Shown: positions 31,756 to 45,266, counted from the first letter of the stretch. The stretch: DNA of 64,000 bases from Neobacillus bataviensis (GCF_019969725.1 NZ_JAHXYW010000018.1:1-64000), one strand, 5' to 3'. The notes: generated by a model not told the origin, from the sequence alone. Translations and numbers: made by a program.

Positions 31756-32814
31756 TATACAATAATGATTGCATTTTTTATTGTCGGCGGCAGCATTTTG
31801 TATACCCCCTCAGGTCTTGTACATAGTGCGAAACAGGATGCTTGGATGGCTAATATTATTGTAGTCGGACTAGGACTATTACTGGTGTCTCTGTTCAATT
31901 TACTAGGAAGTAGATTTCCGACAATGAACCTAACTGAATATAGCGAAAAAATATTAGGAAAATGGCTTGGAAAATTCGTATCCTTTTTGTATTTCATTTA
32001 TTTTTTTCTTAGCCTTGCTGTATTCATAAGACAAATCGGTGACTTTGTAATCATACAAATTCTCCCGGATACGCCCATTTTACCCCTTCATATTCTTTTA
32101 ATCGCAATAATGATTATGGGCGTGCGATACGGAATAGAAACCTTTTCTCGAGCGATAGAAATTTTCTTTCCAATCATTTTTTTACTTTTACTTATCTTTA
32201 TCATATCGATTTTCCCTATGATTCAATTTCAGCAACTTCAGCCCATATTAGCCAATGGGATAAAACCCGTAATTAGCGCTGCTTTGAAATCCATTGGAAC
32301 ACCTTATTTGCAATTAGTGTTGTTCTTAATGTTCTTCCCCGCTGTAAACCAAACGACAAAAGCAAAAAAATCCTTTTTGCTTGGAACAATTATTGGAGGT
32401 AATGTTTTAACAATCGTTACATTACTAAGTATATTGTGCTTAGGCACTTATTTTTCTGAGAATATGCAATTCGTTACCTATGCTCTAGCACTAAAAATCA
32501 ATATTGGAGGCTTTTGGCAGCGCATAGAGGCCGTCATGGCCTTCATTTGGTTCATTTCCATCTATATTAAAATCACAATATATTTTTATGGGTCTATTAT
32601 ATGTTTGGGTCAAATTCTAGAACTAAAGGAATATAAATGTTTAACGTTTCCATTAGGGTTAATAACACTTATTCTCTCTCTCATCATAAATAAGAATATA
32701 GTTGAATCTGACAAACAAGCTGAATGGTGGACGTCTTTTTCTCTACCTTTTGGTCTCTTTTTTCCATTATTATTATTAATAGTGAGTAAGATAAGAAAAA
32801 AGGGCCGGTATTGA
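31723..32814 (+). CDS. GerB-family spore germination permease
   Basis: A 363-residue protein with about ten membrane helices. The N terminus has the family pattern IPPHQYTIMIAFFIVGGSIL and AKQDAW, as in GerB subunits and the YndE/YfkT branch. GAGG lies 7 nt before ATG 31723. It is transcribed divergently from the gene at 30622, and the palindrome GCATGC holds its ATG and a possible ATG of the other gene. No GerA or GerC gene is next to it, so it is an orphan B subunit or it serves a receptor encoded elsewhere. It ends 67 bp from tuf, tail to tail. Confidence 0.85.
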   Translation: MLENGKIPPHQYTIMIAFFIVGGSILYTPSGLVHSAKQDAWMANIIVVGLGLLLVSLFNLLGSRFPTMNLTEYSEKILGKWLGKFVSFLYFIYFFLSLAVFIRQIGDFVIIQILPDTPILPLHILLIAIMIMGVRYGIETFSRAIEIFFPIIFLLLLIFIISIFPMIQFQQLQPILANGIKPVISAALKSIGTPYLQLVLFLMFFPAVNQTTKAKKSFLLGTIIGGNVLTIVTLLSILCLGTYFSENMQFVTYALALKINIGGFWQRIEAVMAFIWFISIYIKITIYFYGSIICLGQILELKEYKCLTFPLGLITLILSLIINKNIVESDKQAEWWTSFSLPFGLFFPLLLLIVSKIRKKGRY

Positions 32815-32830
32815 CGTTCTTGTTATAGAC

Positions 32831-32866
32831 AAATAAAAAAAGCAGATGGATCGTCATCCATCTGCT
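32831..32866 (-). terminator. tuf terminator
   Basis: Perfect 11-bp stem AGCAGATGGAT/ATCCATCTGCT with a 4-nt loop, followed on the minus strand by a T-rich run (TTTTTTATTT). It may also slow the converging transcript from 32814. Confidence 0.92.
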
Positions 32867-32880
32867 TTTACATATATTGA

Positions 32881-34068
32881 TTACTCAGTGATATCAGTGA
32901 TTGAACCTGAACCTACTGTACGGCCACCTTCACGAATAGAGAACTTAGTTCCTTCTTCGATCGCAACTGGAGCGATTAGCTCAACAGTCATTTCGATGTG
33001 GTCGCCAGGCATAACCATTTCAGTACCTTCTGGAAGGTTACAAATACCAGTAATATCAGAAGTACGGAAATAGAATTGTGGACGGTAGTTAGTGAAGAAT
33101 GGAGTATGACGTCCACCTTCTTCTTTTGTTAAAACGTAAACTTGTGCTTTGAACTTTGTGTGTGGAGTGATTGATTTTGGCTTAGCCAAAACTTGACCAC
33201 GCTCGATTTCTTCACGAGCAACACCACGAAGAAGGGCACCAATGTTGTCACCAGCTTCAGCAAAGTCAAGAAGCTTACGGAACATTTCTACACCTGTTAC
33301 AGTTGTAGATTTTGGTTCTTCAGTGAAACCTACGATTTCAACTACGTCACCAACTTTAACTACACCACGCTCAACACGTCCTGTAGCAACTGTTCCACGA
33401 CCAGTGATTGAGAATACATCCTCAACTGGCATCATGAAAGGCTTGTCAGTGTCACGAGCAGGAGTTGGGATGAACTCATCAACAGCAGTCATAAGTTCAA
33501 AGATTTTTTCTTCCCAAGCAGCGTCGCCTTCTAATGCTTTTAGAGCAGAACCTTTGATAACTGGAGTGTCATCGCCAGGGAAATCGTATTCTGATAATAG
33601 ATCACGAATTTCCATTTCTACTAATTCAAGAAGTTCTTCGTCGTCAACCATATCACACTTGTTCATGAATACAACAAGGTAAGGTACGCCTACCTGACGA
33701 GAAAGAAGGATGTGCTCACGAGTTTGTGGCATTGGGCCGTCAGTTGCAGAAACAACTAGGATACCGCCGTCCATTTGCGCAGCACCAGTGATCATGTTTT
33801 TAACATAGTCAGCGTGTCCTGGGCAGTCTACGTGTGCATAGTGACGAAGATCTGTTTCATACTCAACGTGTGCAGTAGAGATTGTGATACCACGTTCTCT
33901 TTCTTCTGGAGCACCGTCGATTTGATCGTATGCACGAGCTTCTGCTTTACCAGATTTCGCAAGAACAGAAGTGATTGCAGCAGTTAAAGTAGTTTTACCA
34001 TGGTCAACGTGTCCGATTGTACCAATGTTAACGTGTGGCTTTGAACGGTCGAATTTAGCTTTTGCCAT
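32881..34068 (-). CDS. tuf: elongation factor Tu
   Basis: A 395-residue EF-Tu: G1 [10 protein letters not shown]3 DCPGHADY, G4 NKCDM, G5 region SALKALEGD, followed by beta-barrel domains 2 and 3. It delivers aminoacyl-tRNA to the ribosome. It has its own promoter right behind fusA and a strong terminator. The S10 operon, next in B. subtilis after ybaC, is here separated by two GerB-type genes. Confidence 0.99.
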   Translation of the reverse strand: MAKAKFDRSKPHVNIGTIGHVDHGKTTLTAAITSVLAKSGKAEARAYDQIDGAPEERERGITISTAHVEYETDLRHYAHVDCPGHADYVKNMITGAAQMDGGILVVSATDGPMPQTREHILLSRQVGVPYLVVFMNKCDMVDDEELLELVEMEIRDLLSEYDFPGDDTPVIKGSALKALEGDAAWEEKIFELMTAVDEFIPTPARDTDKPFMMPVEDVFSITGRGTVATGRVERGVVKVGDVVEIVGFTEEPKSTTVTGVEMFRKLLDFAEAGDNIGALLRGVAREEIERGQVLAKPKSITPHTKFKAQVYVLTKEEGGRHTPFFTNYRPQFYFRTSDITGICNLPEGTEMVMPGDHIEMTVELIAPVAIEEGTKFSIREGGRTVGSGSITDITE

Positions 34069-34114
34069 TTGGAAAATCCTCCTTTGGATTATAAAAGTTA
34101 AGTATATTTTTTTA

Positions 34115-34155
34115 TGGAAGCTGAGAAATGGGGTGTCCCATTATTACAGCTTCCA
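34115..34155 (-). other. two-tier hairpin in the tuf leader
   Basis: Outer stem TGGAAGCTG (34115-34123)/CAGCTTCCA (34147-34155) and inner stem AATGGG (34127-34132)/CCCATT (34137-34142). It lies between the tuf promoter and its RBS. On the minus strand it is followed by A-rich sequence, so it does not look like a terminator. Confidence 0.65.
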
Positions 34156-34170
34156 TTACTCACAATAGTA

Positions 34171-34199
34171 GTTATACTTTATCAAAAGATGAAAATCAA
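34171..34199 (-). promoter_or_regulatory. tuf promoter (sigma-A)
   Basis: TTGATT (34199-34194), 17 bp, TATAAC (34176-34171) on the minus strand. The -35 touches the fusA stop codon. It allows tuf to be expressed above the rest of the str operon. Confidence 0.7.
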
Positions 34200-36281
34200 T
34201 TATTCACCTTTATTTTTTTTGATAATTTCTTCAGAAACTGACTTTGGTACTTCTTCGTAGTGATCGAAGTGCATAGAGAATACGCCGCGACCTTGTGTAC
34301 TTGAACGAAGAGCTGTTGCATAACCAAACATTTCTGAAAGTGGAACCATTGAACGAACCACTTGTGCATTACCACGAGCTTCCATACCCTCTACACGTCC
34401 ACGACGAGCAGTGATTTGTCCCATGATATCACCTAGATATTCTTCAGGGATAACAACTTCAACTCTCATCATAGGCTCAAGGATTACAGGCTGACACTTA
34501 GAAGCAGCATTTTTAAGAGCCATTGAAGCAGCAATCTTAAACGCCATTTCAGAGGAGTCAACATCATGGTATGATCCGTCGAATAATCTTGCTTTAATAT
34601 CAACTAATGGATATCCAGCAAGAACACCGCGGTCAAGGGCATCTTCAAGACCAGCTTGAACAGCAGGGATGTATTCACGAGGGACGACACCACCGACGAT
34701 ACCGTTTTCGAATTCGAAGCCTTTTCCTTCTTCGTTAGGAGCGAATTCGATCCAAACGTGACCGTATTGTCCACGACCACCAGATTGACGAGCGAATTTA
34801 CCTTCAACTTGTGCAGAAGCACGGAAAGTTTCGCGGTAAGCAACCTGAGGTGCACCCACATTAGCTTCAACCTTGAATTCACGGCGCATACGGTCAACGA
34901 TGATATCTAGGTGAAGCTCACCCATACCAGCGATGATAACCTGTCCAGTTTCCTGGTCAGTATGTGCACGGAAAGTTGGATCTTCTTCTTGAAGCTTTTG
35001 TAGTGCAGTAGTCATCTTGTCTTGGTCAGCTTTTGACTTAGGTTCTACAGAAAGTTGAATAACTGGCTCAGGGAATTGCATAGACTCTAGGATAACAGGG
35101 TTTTTGTCATCACATAGAGTATCGCCAGTTGTTGTATCTTTCAAACCTACAGCAGCTGCAATGTCACCGGCATAAACCTTAGAGATTTCTTGACGGCTGT
35201 TTGCGTGCATTTGCAGGATACGTCCGATACGCTCACGCTTGCCTTTAGTTGAGTTCTGTACATATGAACCAGACTCTAAAGTACCAGAGTAAACGCGGAA
35301 GAATGTTAACTTACCAACGTATGGGTCAGTCATAACTTTAAATGCAAGAGCTGAGAATGGCTCTTCATCGCTTGAATGACGCTCAAGGACTTCTTCTTCA
35401 TCATCTACAGCATGACCTTTGATTGCAGGTACATCAAGTGGAGATGGAAGGTAGTCGATAACCGCATCCAACATTAACTGAACACCTTTGTTTTTGAATG
35501 CAGATCCACAGATTACTGGGTAGAATTCAACGTTAACTGTACCTTTACGAATCCCTGCTTTAAGTTCTTCTTTAGTGATTTCTTCACCACCAAGGTACTT
35601 TTCCATTAACTCTTCATCTAGTTCAGCAACTGCTTCTACTAGCTTCTCACGGTATTCTTCAGCTTGAGCACGGAATTCTTCAGGAATCTCACGTACTTCA
35701 ATATCAGTACCTAAGTCGTTTCCGTAGAATACAGCATTCATTTCCACAAGGTCAATGATTGCTTCAAACTGATCTTCAGCACCGATTGGTAACTGAATCG
35801 CATGTGCATTCGCTTGAAGTCGGTCATGAATTGTTCCCACAGAATATAAGAAATCTGCACCAATTTTGTCCATCTTGTTTACGAAAACAACACGTGGTAC
35901 ACCGTAAGTTGTTGCTTGGCGCCAAACTGTTTCAGTTTGTGGTTCAACGCCTGATTGTGCATCAAGGACTGCTACCGCACCATCAAGTACACGCAGGGAA
36001 CGTTCAACTTCAACTGTGAAGTCTACGTGTCCTGGTGTGTCGATGATATTAACGCGATGGCCTTTCCATTGTGCAGTAGTTGCTGCGGAAGTGATTGTGA
36101 TTCCGCGTTCTTGTTCCTGCTCCATCCAGTCCATCTGAGATGCGCCTTCATGTGTTTCACCGATTTTATGAATCTTACCAGTGTAATAAAGGACACGCTC
36201 AGTGGTCGTCGTTTTACCGGCATCGATGTGTGCCATGATTCCGATATTACGAGTGTTGTTTAAGGAGAACTCTCTTGCCAT
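34200..36281 (-). CDS. fusA: elongation factor G
   Basis: A 693-residue EF-G with P-loop [27 protein letters not shown] and [10 protein letters not shown], then domains II-V, including [18 protein letters not shown] (here [20 protein letters not shown]). It catalyses translocation and, with RRF, ribosome recycling. 48 bp after rpsG. Confidence 0.99.
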   Translation of the reverse strand: MAREFSLNNTRNIGIMAHIDAGKTTTTERVLYYTGKIHKIGETHEGASQMDWMEQEQERGITITSAATTAQWKGHRVNIIDTPGHVDFTVEVERSLRVLDGAVAVLDAQSGVEPQTETVWRQATTYGVPRVVFVNKMDKIGADFLYSVGTIHDRLQANAHAIQLPIGAEDQFEAIIDLVEMNAVFYGNDLGTDIEVREIPEEFRAQAEEYREKLVEAVAELDEELMEKYLGGEEITKEELKAGIRKGTVNVEFYPVICGSAFKNKGVQLMLDAVIDYLPSPLDVPAIKGHAVDDEEEVLERHSSDEEPFSALAFKVMTDPYVGKLTFFRVYSGTLESGSYVQNSTKGKRERIGRILQMHANSRQEISKVYAGDIAAAVGLKDTTTGDTLCDDKNPVILESMQFPEPVIQLSVEPKSKADQDKMTTALQKLQEEDPTFRAHTDQETGQVIIAGMGELHLDIIVDRMRREFKVEANVGAPQVAYRETFRASAQVEGKFARQSGGRGQYGHVWIEFAPNEEGKGFEFENGIVGGVVPREYIPAVQAGLEDALDRGVLAGYPLVDIKARLFDGSYHDVDSSEMAFKIAASMALKNAASKCQPVILEPMMRVEVVIPEEYLGDIMGQITARRGRVEGMEARGNAQVVRSMVPLSEMFGYATALRSSTQGRGVFSMHFDHYEEVPKSVSEEIIKKNKGE

Positions 36282-36329
36282 TGGGTCTTTCTCCTTCCTA
36301 GTATGAAAGTTTTTATATTGAAGGTTAAA

Positions 36330-36830
<501 letters not shown>

Positions 36831-36841
36831 TTATTGTCAAA

Positions 36842-37279
<438 letters not shown>

Positions 37280-37367
37280 TCATTATTTGTAAGCCCACAC
37301 ATCCAGGTGGTTCATTTTTTTGCAAAAACAAAGTTTTTGCAGACTACTCTATCTACAAAAACAGTTT

Positions 37368-37616
37368 TTAACGGATAATTGCTACAGCTGCCGCACCTAC
37401 TTCAATCCCGCACGCTTTCCCGAGTTTTTTCATCGAGTCAACGTATTGGACCGGAACGTTGAATCCAAGAGCTTCCTCTACAATCTTTCCAGTAACCTTT
37501 GGTTCTGCATCGGTTGCAACGAAAATTTCTTGAACTTTCCCTTCCTTTAGGGCTTTCACTGTTTGTTTAGTTCCTATAATGATCTTTTGTGCCTGTAATA
37601 CTTTTTCATAAGACAT
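37368..37616 (-). CDS. rplGB: L7Ae-family protein YbxF (RplGB)
   Basis: An 82-residue L7Ae/L30e protein ([20 protein letters not shown]) with the family C-terminal block [14 protein letters not shown]. subtilis YbxF binds kink-turn RNA. Its position between rpoC and rpsL is conserved in Bacillus. The exact biological role is uncertain. Confidence 0.93.
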   Translation of the reverse strand: MSYEKVLQAQKIIIGTKQTVKALKEGKVQEIFVATDAEPKVTGKIVEEALGFNVPVQYVDSMKKLGKACGIEVGAAAVAIIR

Positions 37617-37719
37617 TAATCATATCCTCCAAAGTATCAGGTGAATAGGAGCACCTTTGATATAGTAACACCTTCGAAATAAGATGTCAACAACACATTT
37701 AATATTTTTCTTAAAATAG

Positions 37720-37743
37720 GGTACCTGCAGGTAAGCAGGTACC
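37720..37743 (-). terminator. possible terminator or processing hairpin after rpoC
   Basis: Perfect 9-bp stem GGTACCTGC/GCAGGTACC with a 6-nt loop. On the minus strand CTATTTT follows, a weak U-tract, so partial termination or RNA processing is likelier than full termination. Confidence 0.5.
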
Positions 37744-37752
37744 TCTAATTAG

Positions 37753-40700
37753 TTAGTCAATAGCAACTGTTTCTTCAGAAGTTGTATCCCTCAGGACAGG
37801 CTCTGCTTTGCGGTAGCGCTGCATGCCGGTACCAGCAGGTACAAGTTTTCCGATGATAACATTTTCTTTTAAGCCGAGTAATTCATCGCGCTTTCCTTTG
37901 ATCGCTGCATCGGTAAGAACTCTTGTTGTTTCTTGGAACGATGCTGCTGACAAGAATGAATCAGTTTCAAGTGATGCTTTTGTAATACCTAGCAAGACCG
38001 GACGACCTGTTGCCGGCATTTTACCAGCAAGTAATGCTTTTTCATTCGCATCCGTAAACTGGTGAATATCCAGAAGTGTACCAGGTAATACATCTGTTTC
38101 ACCCGCATCGCTGACACGGATTTTACGCAACATTTGACGGACCATTACTTCAACGTGCTTATCGCCAATTTCTACCCCTTGCATACGGTAAACCTTCTGC
38201 ACTTCACGCAATAGGTATTCTTGAACAGATGTCACGTCTTTTACTTTGATTAATTCTTTAGGGTCAATAGAACCCTCTGTTAATTCCTGGCCACGTCCGA
38301 CATGATCATTGACAGCTACTTTCAAGCGTGCCGTATACGGTGCATTATAAGTGCGTGATTCAACCTCGCCTTGAACGACGATTTCATGCTGACGGTCACG
38401 GCCCTCATTAATACCAACAACAACACCATCAATTTCAGAAATAACAGCTTGACCTTTAGGGTTACGGGCTTCGAAAATCTCTTGGATACGCGGTAAACCT
38501 TGAGTGATATCGTCTCCGGCAACACCGCCCGTATGGAATGTACGCATGGTTAACTGAGTACCTGGTTCACCGATGGATTGAGCAGCGATAATACCAACTG
38601 CTTCGCCAACTTCAACCTCTTGACCAGTTGCCAAGTTGCGTCCATAACACTTCTTACATACTCCATGGCGAGTATTACATGTAAAGGCAGAGCGAATTTT
38701 TACGGTTTCAATACCTGCACCAACAATGATTTCCGCTAAATCTTCAGTAATCAGACCGTTTTCAGGTACAAGCACTTCTTTTGTTTCAGGATGCTTGATC
38801 GGTTTGCGTGCATAGCGGCCGATTAAGCGTTCATCCAAGCCTTCAATGATTTCCGTACCGTCTTTTAAGGCACTGATTGTAAAGCCTCGATCGGTTCCGC
38901 AGTCGTCTTCTCGGACAATAACATCCTGGGCAACGTCAACAAGACGACGAGTCAAGTAACCAGAGTCAGCGGTTTTAAGAGCGGTATCGGCAAGACCTTT
39001 ACGCGCACCGTGTGTAGAGATAAAGTACTCTAATACCGTTAATCCTTCACGGAAACTTGATTTAATTGGTAACTCGATTATACGTCCTGCCGGGTTGGCC
39101 ATCAAGCCGCGCATACCAGCAAGCTGGGTAAAGTTCGAGGCGTTACCACGGGCACCAGAATCAGACATCATGAAAATTGGGTTCGTTTTATTCAAGGATT
39201 TCATTAGCTTGCCTTGAATGGTATCTTTAGCCGCACTCCAGATAGCGATAACACGGTCATAACGCTCATCTTCGGTAATTAAACCACGTCTGAACTGTTT
39301 CATGACGTTATCAACTTTACCTTGTGCTTCTTTCAGAATTTCTTGTTTTTCACCTAAAACGACGATATCTGCCACACCAACAGTAATACCAGCTTTAGTT
39401 GAATGCTTAAATCCTAAGTCTTTCATGCGGTCAAGCATTTTTGACGTTTCAGTAATCTTGAAACGCTTGAATACTTCTGCAATGATATTTCCAAGAATTT
39501 TCTTCTTGAACGGATCAACTAATGGCATATCTTTGATTTTCGCAGAGATATCTTCGCCTTTTTCTACAAAATATTTAGCAGGCGTTTCAACTTCTAAATT
39601 GTGTCGAGTTGGTTCATTGATATACGGGAATGATTTTGGCAGAATTTCATTAAAAATAAGCTTACCAACCGTCGTGATTAATAACTTATTATTTTGCTCT
39701 TCTGTAAAAGTCTCATTTCCTAATGATCCGGCATGTACAGCGACACGCGTATGGAAGTGAGCATAACCATTTTGGTATGCAAGGATCGCCTCGTTTGTAT
39801 CTTTAAAAATCATACCCTCGCCGACTGTACCTTCACGCTCAAGAGTCAAGTAATAGTTACCTAGTACCATGTCCTGAGATGGTGTAACAACCGGTTTACC
39901 ATCTTTAGGGTTCAAGATGTTTTGGGCAGCAAGCATTAAAAGTCGAGCTTCTGCTTGTGCTTCAGATGAAAGCGGCACGTGAACCGCCATCTGGTCACCG
40001 TCGAAGTCGGCATTGTATGCTGTACATACTAACGGGTGAAGACGGATAGCTCTACCTTCAACTAATGTAGGCTCAAAAGCCTGGATTCCTAATCTATGCA
40101 AAGTAGGGGCACGGTTTAACAGAACCGGATGCTCCTTAATAACATCTTCAAGTACATCCCAAACATCAGGGGATACTCGTTCAATTTTGCGTTTTGCTGA
40201 TTTAATGTTATGTGCTAAGCCTTTTTCAACTAATTCCTTCATGACAAATGGCTTGAACAATTCAAGAGCCATTTCTTTCGGAAGGCCGCACTGATACATT
40301 TTTAAGTTTGGACCTACGACGATAACAGAACGTCCAGAATAGTCAACACGCTTACCAAGTAAGTTTTGACGGAAACGTCCTTGCTTACCTTTTAACATAT
40401 GAGAAAGTGACTTTAACGGACGGTTACCAGGACCAGTAACAGGGCGTCCGCGGCGGCCGTTATCAATCAAGGCATCAACAGCTTCTTGAAGCATACGTTT
40501 TTCGTTTTGCACGATAATGCTTGGTGCACCAAGATCTAATAAACGCTTTAGACGATTATTACGGTTAATAACACGACGATAAAGATCGTTTAAGTCTGAT
40601 GTTGCAAATCTTCCTCCATCCAATTGAACCATCGGGCGTAATTCCGGCGGAATAACCGGAAGAACATCAAGAATCATCCAAGATGGCTCATTTCCTGAAC

Positions 40701-41352
40701 CACGGAATGCTTCTAACACTTCAAGGCGCTTAATCGCACGCGTACGGCGCTGGCCTTGAGCAGTTTTCAATTCTTCCTTTAAGCTATCTACTTCTTTTTC
40801 TAGATCGATATCAGAAAGAAGCTTTTTAATCGCTTCTGCACCCATGGCAGCTTGGAATTTGTTTCCGTACTTTTCACGGTAAGCACGATATTCTTTTTCA
40901 GAAAGCAGTTGCTTTTTATCTAGGGCAGTATCACCGGATTCAGTTACGACATAGGAAGCAAAATAAATAACTTCCTCGAGTGCTCTTGGGGACATGTCTA
41001 ACACAAGACCCATCCGGCTTGGGATTCCTTTAAAGTACCATATATGAGATACAGGTGCAGCAAGTTCAATATGACCCATACGTTCACGGCGAACCTTTGC
41101 CCGTGTAACTTCAACGCCGCATCGGTCACAAACAACACCCTTATAACGGACGCGCTTGTACTTTCCGCAATGACATTCCCAGTCCTTTGTTGGACCAAAA
41201 ATTCGCTCACAGAATAAACCGTCTTTTTCAGGCTTCAAGGTACGATAGTTAATGGTTTCTGGCTTTTTGACTTCTCCGAAGGACCATGAACGGATCTTAT
41301 CCGGTGAAGCAAGACCGATTTTCATATACTCAAAATTATTAACGTCTAGCAA
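37753..41352 (-). CDS. rpoC: RNA polymerase subunit beta'
   Basis: A 1199-residue beta' subunit. An N-terminal zinc ribbon (CHCG ... CDRCG), the catalytic [12 protein letters not shown] loop with three Asp, the bridge helix/trigger loop area ([11 protein letters not shown]) and a second cysteine set ([11 protein letters not shown]) are visible. It is the standard Bacillus length and lacks the long insertions of proteobacteria. It follows rpoB by 96 bp containing a strong hairpin. Confidence 0.99.
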   Translation of the reverse strand: MLDVNNFEYMKIGLASPDKIRSWSFGEVKKPETINYRTLKPEKDGLFCERIFGPTKDWECHCGKYKRVRYKGVVCDRCGVEVTRAKVRRERMGHIELAAPVSHIWYFKGIPSRMGLVLDMSPRALEEVIYFASYVVTESGDTALDKKQLLSEKEYRAYREKYGNKFQAAMGAEAIKKLLSDIDLEKEVDSLKEELKTAQGQRRTRAIKRLEVLEAFRGSGNEPSWMILDVLPVIPPELRPMVQLDGGRFATSDLNDLYRRVINRNNRLKRLLDLGAPSIIVQNEKRMLQEAVDALIDNGRRGRPVTGPGNRPLKSLSHMLKGKQGRFRQNLLGKRVDYSGRSVIVVGPNLKMYQCGLPKEMALELFKPFVMKELVEKGLAHNIKSAKRKIERVSPDVWDVLEDVIKEHPVLLNRAPTLHRLGIQAFEPTLVEGRAIRLHPLVCTAYNADFDGDQMAVHVPLSSEAQAEARLLMLAAQNILNPKDGKPVVTPSQDMVLGNYYLTLEREGTVGEGMIFKDTNEAILAYQNGYAHFHTRVAVHAGSLGNETFTEEQNNKLLITTVGKLIFNEILPKSFPYINEPTRHNLEVETPAKYFVEKGEDISAKIKDMPLVDPFKKKILGNIIAEVFKRFKITETSKMLDRMKDLGFKHSTKAGITVGVADIVVLGEKQEILKEAQGKVDNVMKQFRRGLITEDERYDRVIAIWSAAKDTIQGKLMKSLNKTNPIFMMSDSGARGNASNFTQLAGMRGLMANPAGRIIELPIKSSFREGLTVLEYFISTHGARKGLADTALKTADSGYLTRRLVDVAQDVIVREDDCGTDRGFTISALKDGTEIIEGLDERLIGRYARKPIKHPETKEVLVPENGLITEDLAEIIVGAGIETVKIRSAFTCNTRHGVCKKCYGRNLATGQEVEVGEAVGIIAAQSIGEPGTQLTMRTFHTGGVAGDDITQGLPRIQEIFEARNPKGQAVISEIDGVVVGINEGRDRQHEIVVQGEVESRTYNAPYTARLKVAVNDHVGRGQELTEGSIDPKELIKVKDVTSVQEYLLREVQKVYRMQGVEIGDKHVEVMVRQMLRKIRVSDAGETDVLPGTLLDIHQFTDANEKALLAGKMPATGRPVLLGITKASLETDSFLSAASFQETTRVLTDAAIKGKRDELLGLKENVIIGKLVPAGTGMQRYRKAEPVLRDTTSEETVAID

Positions 41353-41406
41353 GGGGCCTACCTCCCTTTCGTTCTCCAGGTTTTACCCTTAGTGCGAAAA
41401 AAGGTT

Positions 41407-41437
41407 AAAAGCGCACACACATTGGTTGTGCGCTTTT
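41407..41437 (-). other. 11-bp hairpin between rpoB and rpoC
   Basis: AAAAGCGCACA (41407-41417)/TGTGCGCTTTT (41427-41437). On the minus strand AACCTTTTTTCGC follows. It may act as a partial terminator or an RNase processing site that sets beta:beta' transcript levels. Confidence 0.6.
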
Positions 41438-41448
41438 AACGTATAAAT

Positions 41449-44400
41449 CTATTCTTTTGAACCAACCTTTTCAGATTCAAAGCTTTGTGCATCAGGAACA
41501 ATGTTTAATGTGTCGACTTGCTGTAAGTCTTCTTCATCTTCCATATCGCGCATTTCAATTTCTTCTTCGTCGCCAGATAGGATTTTCACATCCATACCTA
41601 AGCTTTGAAGCTCTTTAATTAATACTTTGAATGACTCAGGAACGCCAGGTTCTGGAACATTTTCACCTTTTACGATGGCTTCATATGTTTTCACACGGCC
41701 AACCACGTCATCTGATTTAACGGTAAGAATTTCTTGAAGCGTATATGCAGCACCGTATGCCTCAAGTGCCCAAACCTCCATCTCACCGAAACGCTGTCCG
41801 CCAAACTGAGCTTTACCGCCAAGTGGCTGCTGTGTAACAAGTGAGTAAGGTCCAGTGGAACGAGCATGCAATTTATCATCTACCATGTGTGCCAGTTTGA
41901 TCATATACATGACACCAACAGATACACGGTTATCAAATGGTTCACCAGAACGGCCATCATACAGAACAGTCTTCGCATCACGGGCCATTCCAGCTTCTTC
42001 GATTGTACCCCAAACATCTTCCTCACGGGCACCGTCAAAAACCGGCGATGCAACGTGAATGCCTAACGCTCTAGCTGCCATTCCAAGATGGAGCTCAAGC
42101 ACCTGTCCGATGTTCATACGAGAAGGTACCCCTAATGGGTTTAACATGATATCAACTGGTGTACCGTCTGGAAGGTATGGCATATCTTCCTCTGGTAAAA
42201 TTCTTGAGATAACCCCTTTGTTACCGTGGCGTCCCGCCATTTTATCTCCTTCAGAGATCTTACGTTTCTGAACGATATATACGCGGACAAGTTGATTCAC
42301 GCCTGGTGGCAGTTCATCACCGTCTTCACGATTAAAGACTTTAACGTCAAGAACAATACCGCCGCCGCCATGTGGAACGCGAAGTGATGTATCACGAACT
42401 TCACGGGCCTTTTCACCAAAGATCGCATGAAGAAGACGCTCTTCTGCAGTCAGCTCCGTTACACCCTTAGGCGTTACTTTACCAACAAGCAGGTCTCCAT
42501 CTTTTACCTCAGCACCAGTGCGGATAATACCGCGCTCATCCAAGTTGCGAAGGGCATCTTCCCCTACGTTTGGAATATCACGGGTAATTTCTTCTGGTCC
42601 AAGTTTTGTATCGCGAGATTCTGATTCATATTCTTCGATGTGGATCGATGTGTATACATCTTCTTTTACTAAACGCTGACTCATGATAATCGCGTCTTCG
42701 TAGTTGTAACCATCCCATGTCATAAAGGCAACGAGAACGTTACGTCCAAGCGCTAACTCACCTAGCTCCATGGATGGACCGTCAGCGAGAATTTCACCCT
42801 TTGTTACACGGTTTCCAACAGCCACAATTGGGCGTTGGTTATAGCAAGTTCCTTGGTTGGAACGAATGAACTTTAACATGCGATATTTATCAAGATCGCC
42901 TTTTACTTCTTGTCCGTCTACCTCTTTAATACGACGAACCCATACTTCGCGCGCTTCTACGTGCTCAACAATACCTTCGTGCTTACAAATAACAGCTGCA
43001 CCGGAGTCTTTACCAGATACATATTCCATACCTGTTCCTACTCTTGGTGCTTCTGGCTGCATTAACGGCACTGCTTGACGCTGCATGTTCGCACCCATTA
43101 AGGCACGGTTCGAGTCATCGTTTTCAAGGAACGGAATACACGCAGTCGCCGCAGAAACAACCTGTTTTGGTGATACATCCATATAGTCAATACGTTCACG
43201 TTTAACTACTGTGTTTTCACCACGGAAACGAGCTACGATATCTTCATCTAAGAATGATCCATCATCTCCAAGACGAGAGTTCGCCTGTGCCGTAACATAG
43301 TTATCTTCTTCGTCTGCTGTTAAGTAATCGATCCTGCTTGTTACTTTTCCAGTATCCGGGTCAACTCTGCGATATGGTGTTTCAATAAATCCGAAACGAT
43401 TTACCTTCGCATAGGATGATAAGGAGTTGATCAACCCAATGTTCGGACCTTCCGGTGTTTCAATCGGACACATCCGGCCATAGTGAGAATAGTGAACGTC
43501 ACGCACTTCAAAACCTGCACGTTCACGTGTTAATCCACCTGGTCCTAATGCTGATAGACGTCTTTTATGTGTTAATTCGGCTAACGGATTCGTTTGATCC
43601 ATGAACTGCGATAATTGTGAGCTTCCGAAGAATTCTTTAATTGACGCAATTACTGGACGAATATTAATTAACTGCTGCGGAGTAATCGTTGCTGTGTCTT
43701 GAATCGACATTCTTTCACGGACTACACGCTCCATACGGGATAAACCGATACGGAATTGATTTTGCAATAGCTCTCCAACAGAACGAAGACGTCTGTTACC
43801 TAAGTGGTCGATATCATCTGTATCACCTACACCATGCAGCAGGTTAAAGAAATAGCTGATTGATGCAATGATATCTGCAGGAGTAATATTTTTAATTGGT
43901 TCCGCCACATAGGCGTTGCCGAGTACATTAATAACTTTTTCGTTTTCATCCCCAGGCGCATAAATTTTAATGCCCTGAAGGGTAATTTCTTCTTCCACTA
44001 CGCCGCCAACAGGATTAAAGTTCTTGAAATTAATATGTTTTTCAAGAGCCGGTAAAATTCTATCAAGGTTCCTTCTATCAAGTACTAATCCTTTTTCAGC
44101 AATGATTTCGCCTGTCTCAGGATCAGCAAGTGATTCTGCTAAACGTTGATTGAATAAACGGTTTTTAATGTGAAGCTTCTTATTAATTTTGTAACGACCT
44201 ACATTGGCAAGGTCATAGCGCTTTGGATCGAAGAAACGGGAAACTAATAAGCTTTTTGCGTTATCGACGGTAGGCGGTTCACCTGGACGAAGGCGTTCAT
44301 AGATTTCTAGTAACGCTTTGTCTACACCTTCCGTGTTGTCCTTTTCAAGCGTATTACGAATATATTCGTTGTCACCAATCAATTCAATGATTTCTTGATC

Positions 44401-45009
44401 AGAGCCGAACCCAAGGGCACGCAAAAGAACCGTAACGGGCAGTTTCCGAGTACGATCTATTCTGACATATACGACATCTTTGGCATCTGTTTCATATTCC
44501 AGCCAAGCGCCGCGGTTCGGAATTACAGTTGCTGTAAATCCTTTTTTTCCGTTTTTATCAAGCTTGCCACTGAAATAGACACTCGGTGAGCGCACTAATT
44601 GTGATACAATAACGCGTTCTGCACCATTGATAACAAATGTGCCCGTTTCAGTCATGAGCGGGAAATCACCCATGAAGACATCCTGATCTTTTACTTCGCC
44701 TGTTTCTTTGTTTACAAGACGTACTTTCACACGCAATGGAGCTGAATATGTAACGTCCCGTTCTTTAGACTCTTCAACAGAATACTTTGGATCGCCAAGA
44801 CTGTAATCAATAAATTCTAGTGATAGGTTACCAGTAAAGTCTTCAATCGGTGAAATATCCTGGAACATTTCACGTAACCCCTCATCAAGAAACCATTGAT
44901 AGGAAGAGGTTTGGATTTCGATTAGATTTGGTAATTCTAAAACTTCACTGATTCGCGCGTAACTTCTTCGTTGGCGGTGTCGTCCATACTGAACTAGTTG
45001 ACCTGTCAA
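41449..45009 (-). CDS. rpoB: RNA polymerase subunit beta
   Basis: A 1186-residue beta subunit ([19 protein letters not shown]). The rifampicin region [20 protein letters not shown] looks like the sensitive wild type. The C-terminal [21 protein letters not shown] block contacts beta'. Start choice: TTG 45009 has GAGGGG 8 nt upstream and equals the B. subtilis start; the GTG at 45018 lies inside the RBS. The leader carries a 10-bp hairpin. Confidence 0.98.
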   Translation of the reverse strand: MTGQLVQYGRHRQRRSYARISEVLELPNLIEIQTSSYQWFLDEGLREMFQDISPIEDFTGNLSLEFIDYSLGDPKYSVEESKERDVTYSAPLRVKVRLVNKETGEVKDQDVFMGDFPLMTETGTFVINGAERVIVSQLVRSPSVYFSGKLDKNGKKGFTATVIPNRGAWLEYETDAKDVVYVRIDRTRKLPVTVLLRALGFGSDQEIIELIGDNEYIRNTLEKDNTEGVDKALLEIYERLRPGEPPTVDNAKSLLVSRFFDPKRYDLANVGRYKINKKLHIKNRLFNQRLAESLADPETGEIIAEKGLVLDRRNLDRILPALEKHINFKNFNPVGGVVEEEITLQGIKIYAPGDENEKVINVLGNAYVAEPIKNITPADIIASISYFFNLLHGVGDTDDIDHLGNRRLRSVGELLQNQFRIGLSRMERVVRERMSIQDTATITPQQLINIRPVIASIKEFFGSSQLSQFMDQTNPLAELTHKRRLSALGPGGLTRERAGFEVRDVHYSHYGRMCPIETPEGPNIGLINSLSSYAKVNRFGFIETPYRRVDPDTGKVTSRIDYLTADEEDNYVTAQANSRLGDDGSFLDEDIVARFRGENTVVKRERIDYMDVSPKQVVSAATACIPFLENDDSNRALMGANMQRQAVPLMQPEAPRVGTGMEYVSGKDSGAAVICKHEGIVEHVEAREVWVRRIKEVDGQEVKGDLDKYRMLKFIRSNQGTCYNQRPIVAVGNRVTKGEILADGPSMELGELALGRNVLVAFMTWDGYNYEDAIIMSQRLVKEDVYTSIHIEEYESESRDTKLGPEEITRDIPNVGEDALRNLDERGIIRTGAEVKDGDLLVGKVTPKGVTELTAEERLLHAIFGEKAREVRDTSLRVPHGGGGIVLDVKVFNREDGDELPPGVNQLVRVYIVQKRKISEGDKMAGRHGNKGVISRILPEEDMPYLPDGTPVDIMLNPLGVPSRMNIGQVLELHLGMAARALGIHVASPVFDGAREEDVWGTIEEAGMARDAKTVLYDGRSGEPFDNRVSVGVMYMIKLAHMVDDKLHARSTGPYSLVTQQPLGGKAQFGGQRFGEMEVWALEAYGAAYTLQEILTVKSDDVVGRVKTYEAIVKGENVPEPGVPESFKVLIKELQSLGMDVKILSGDEEEIEMRDMEDEEDLQQVDTLNIVPDAQSFESEKVGSKE

Positions 45010-45057
45010 CTGATTCACCCCTCAAATCAAGCGTTATTTAAAAATAATCTATTACAT

Positions 45058-45089
45058 CTTATAGAAAAAACTGTAGGTCTTTCTATAAG
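45058..45089 (-). other. perfect 10-bp hairpin in the rpoB leader
   Basis: CTTATAGAAA (45058-45067)/TTTCTATAAG (45080-45089), loop 12 nt, ending about 50 nt before the rpoB start codon. I found no convincing sigma-A promoter beside it, so rpoB may be read through from rplL-ybxB. Confidence 0.6.
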
Positions 45090-45266
45090 ACAAAAAGAAA
45101 AAGGGTTTTTTCCTCAAAAACCACATTTTCACATTTTGACTATTATTTTGTCATCATTTCCTTCTTACTCCAATTTTATACTAAAAAAATAAGTATTTTT
45201 AGGAATAATTCGGTAAATATTATGATGGCATTTTATAATGCTAACACAACGACAATTCCGAGTCAA

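Noticed and set aside
37327..37347. TGCAAAAAC/GTTTTTGCA as an rplGB terminator
   Set aside because: On the minus strand the stem is followed by A residues rather than U, and the sequence is simple A/T runs, so termination is not supported.
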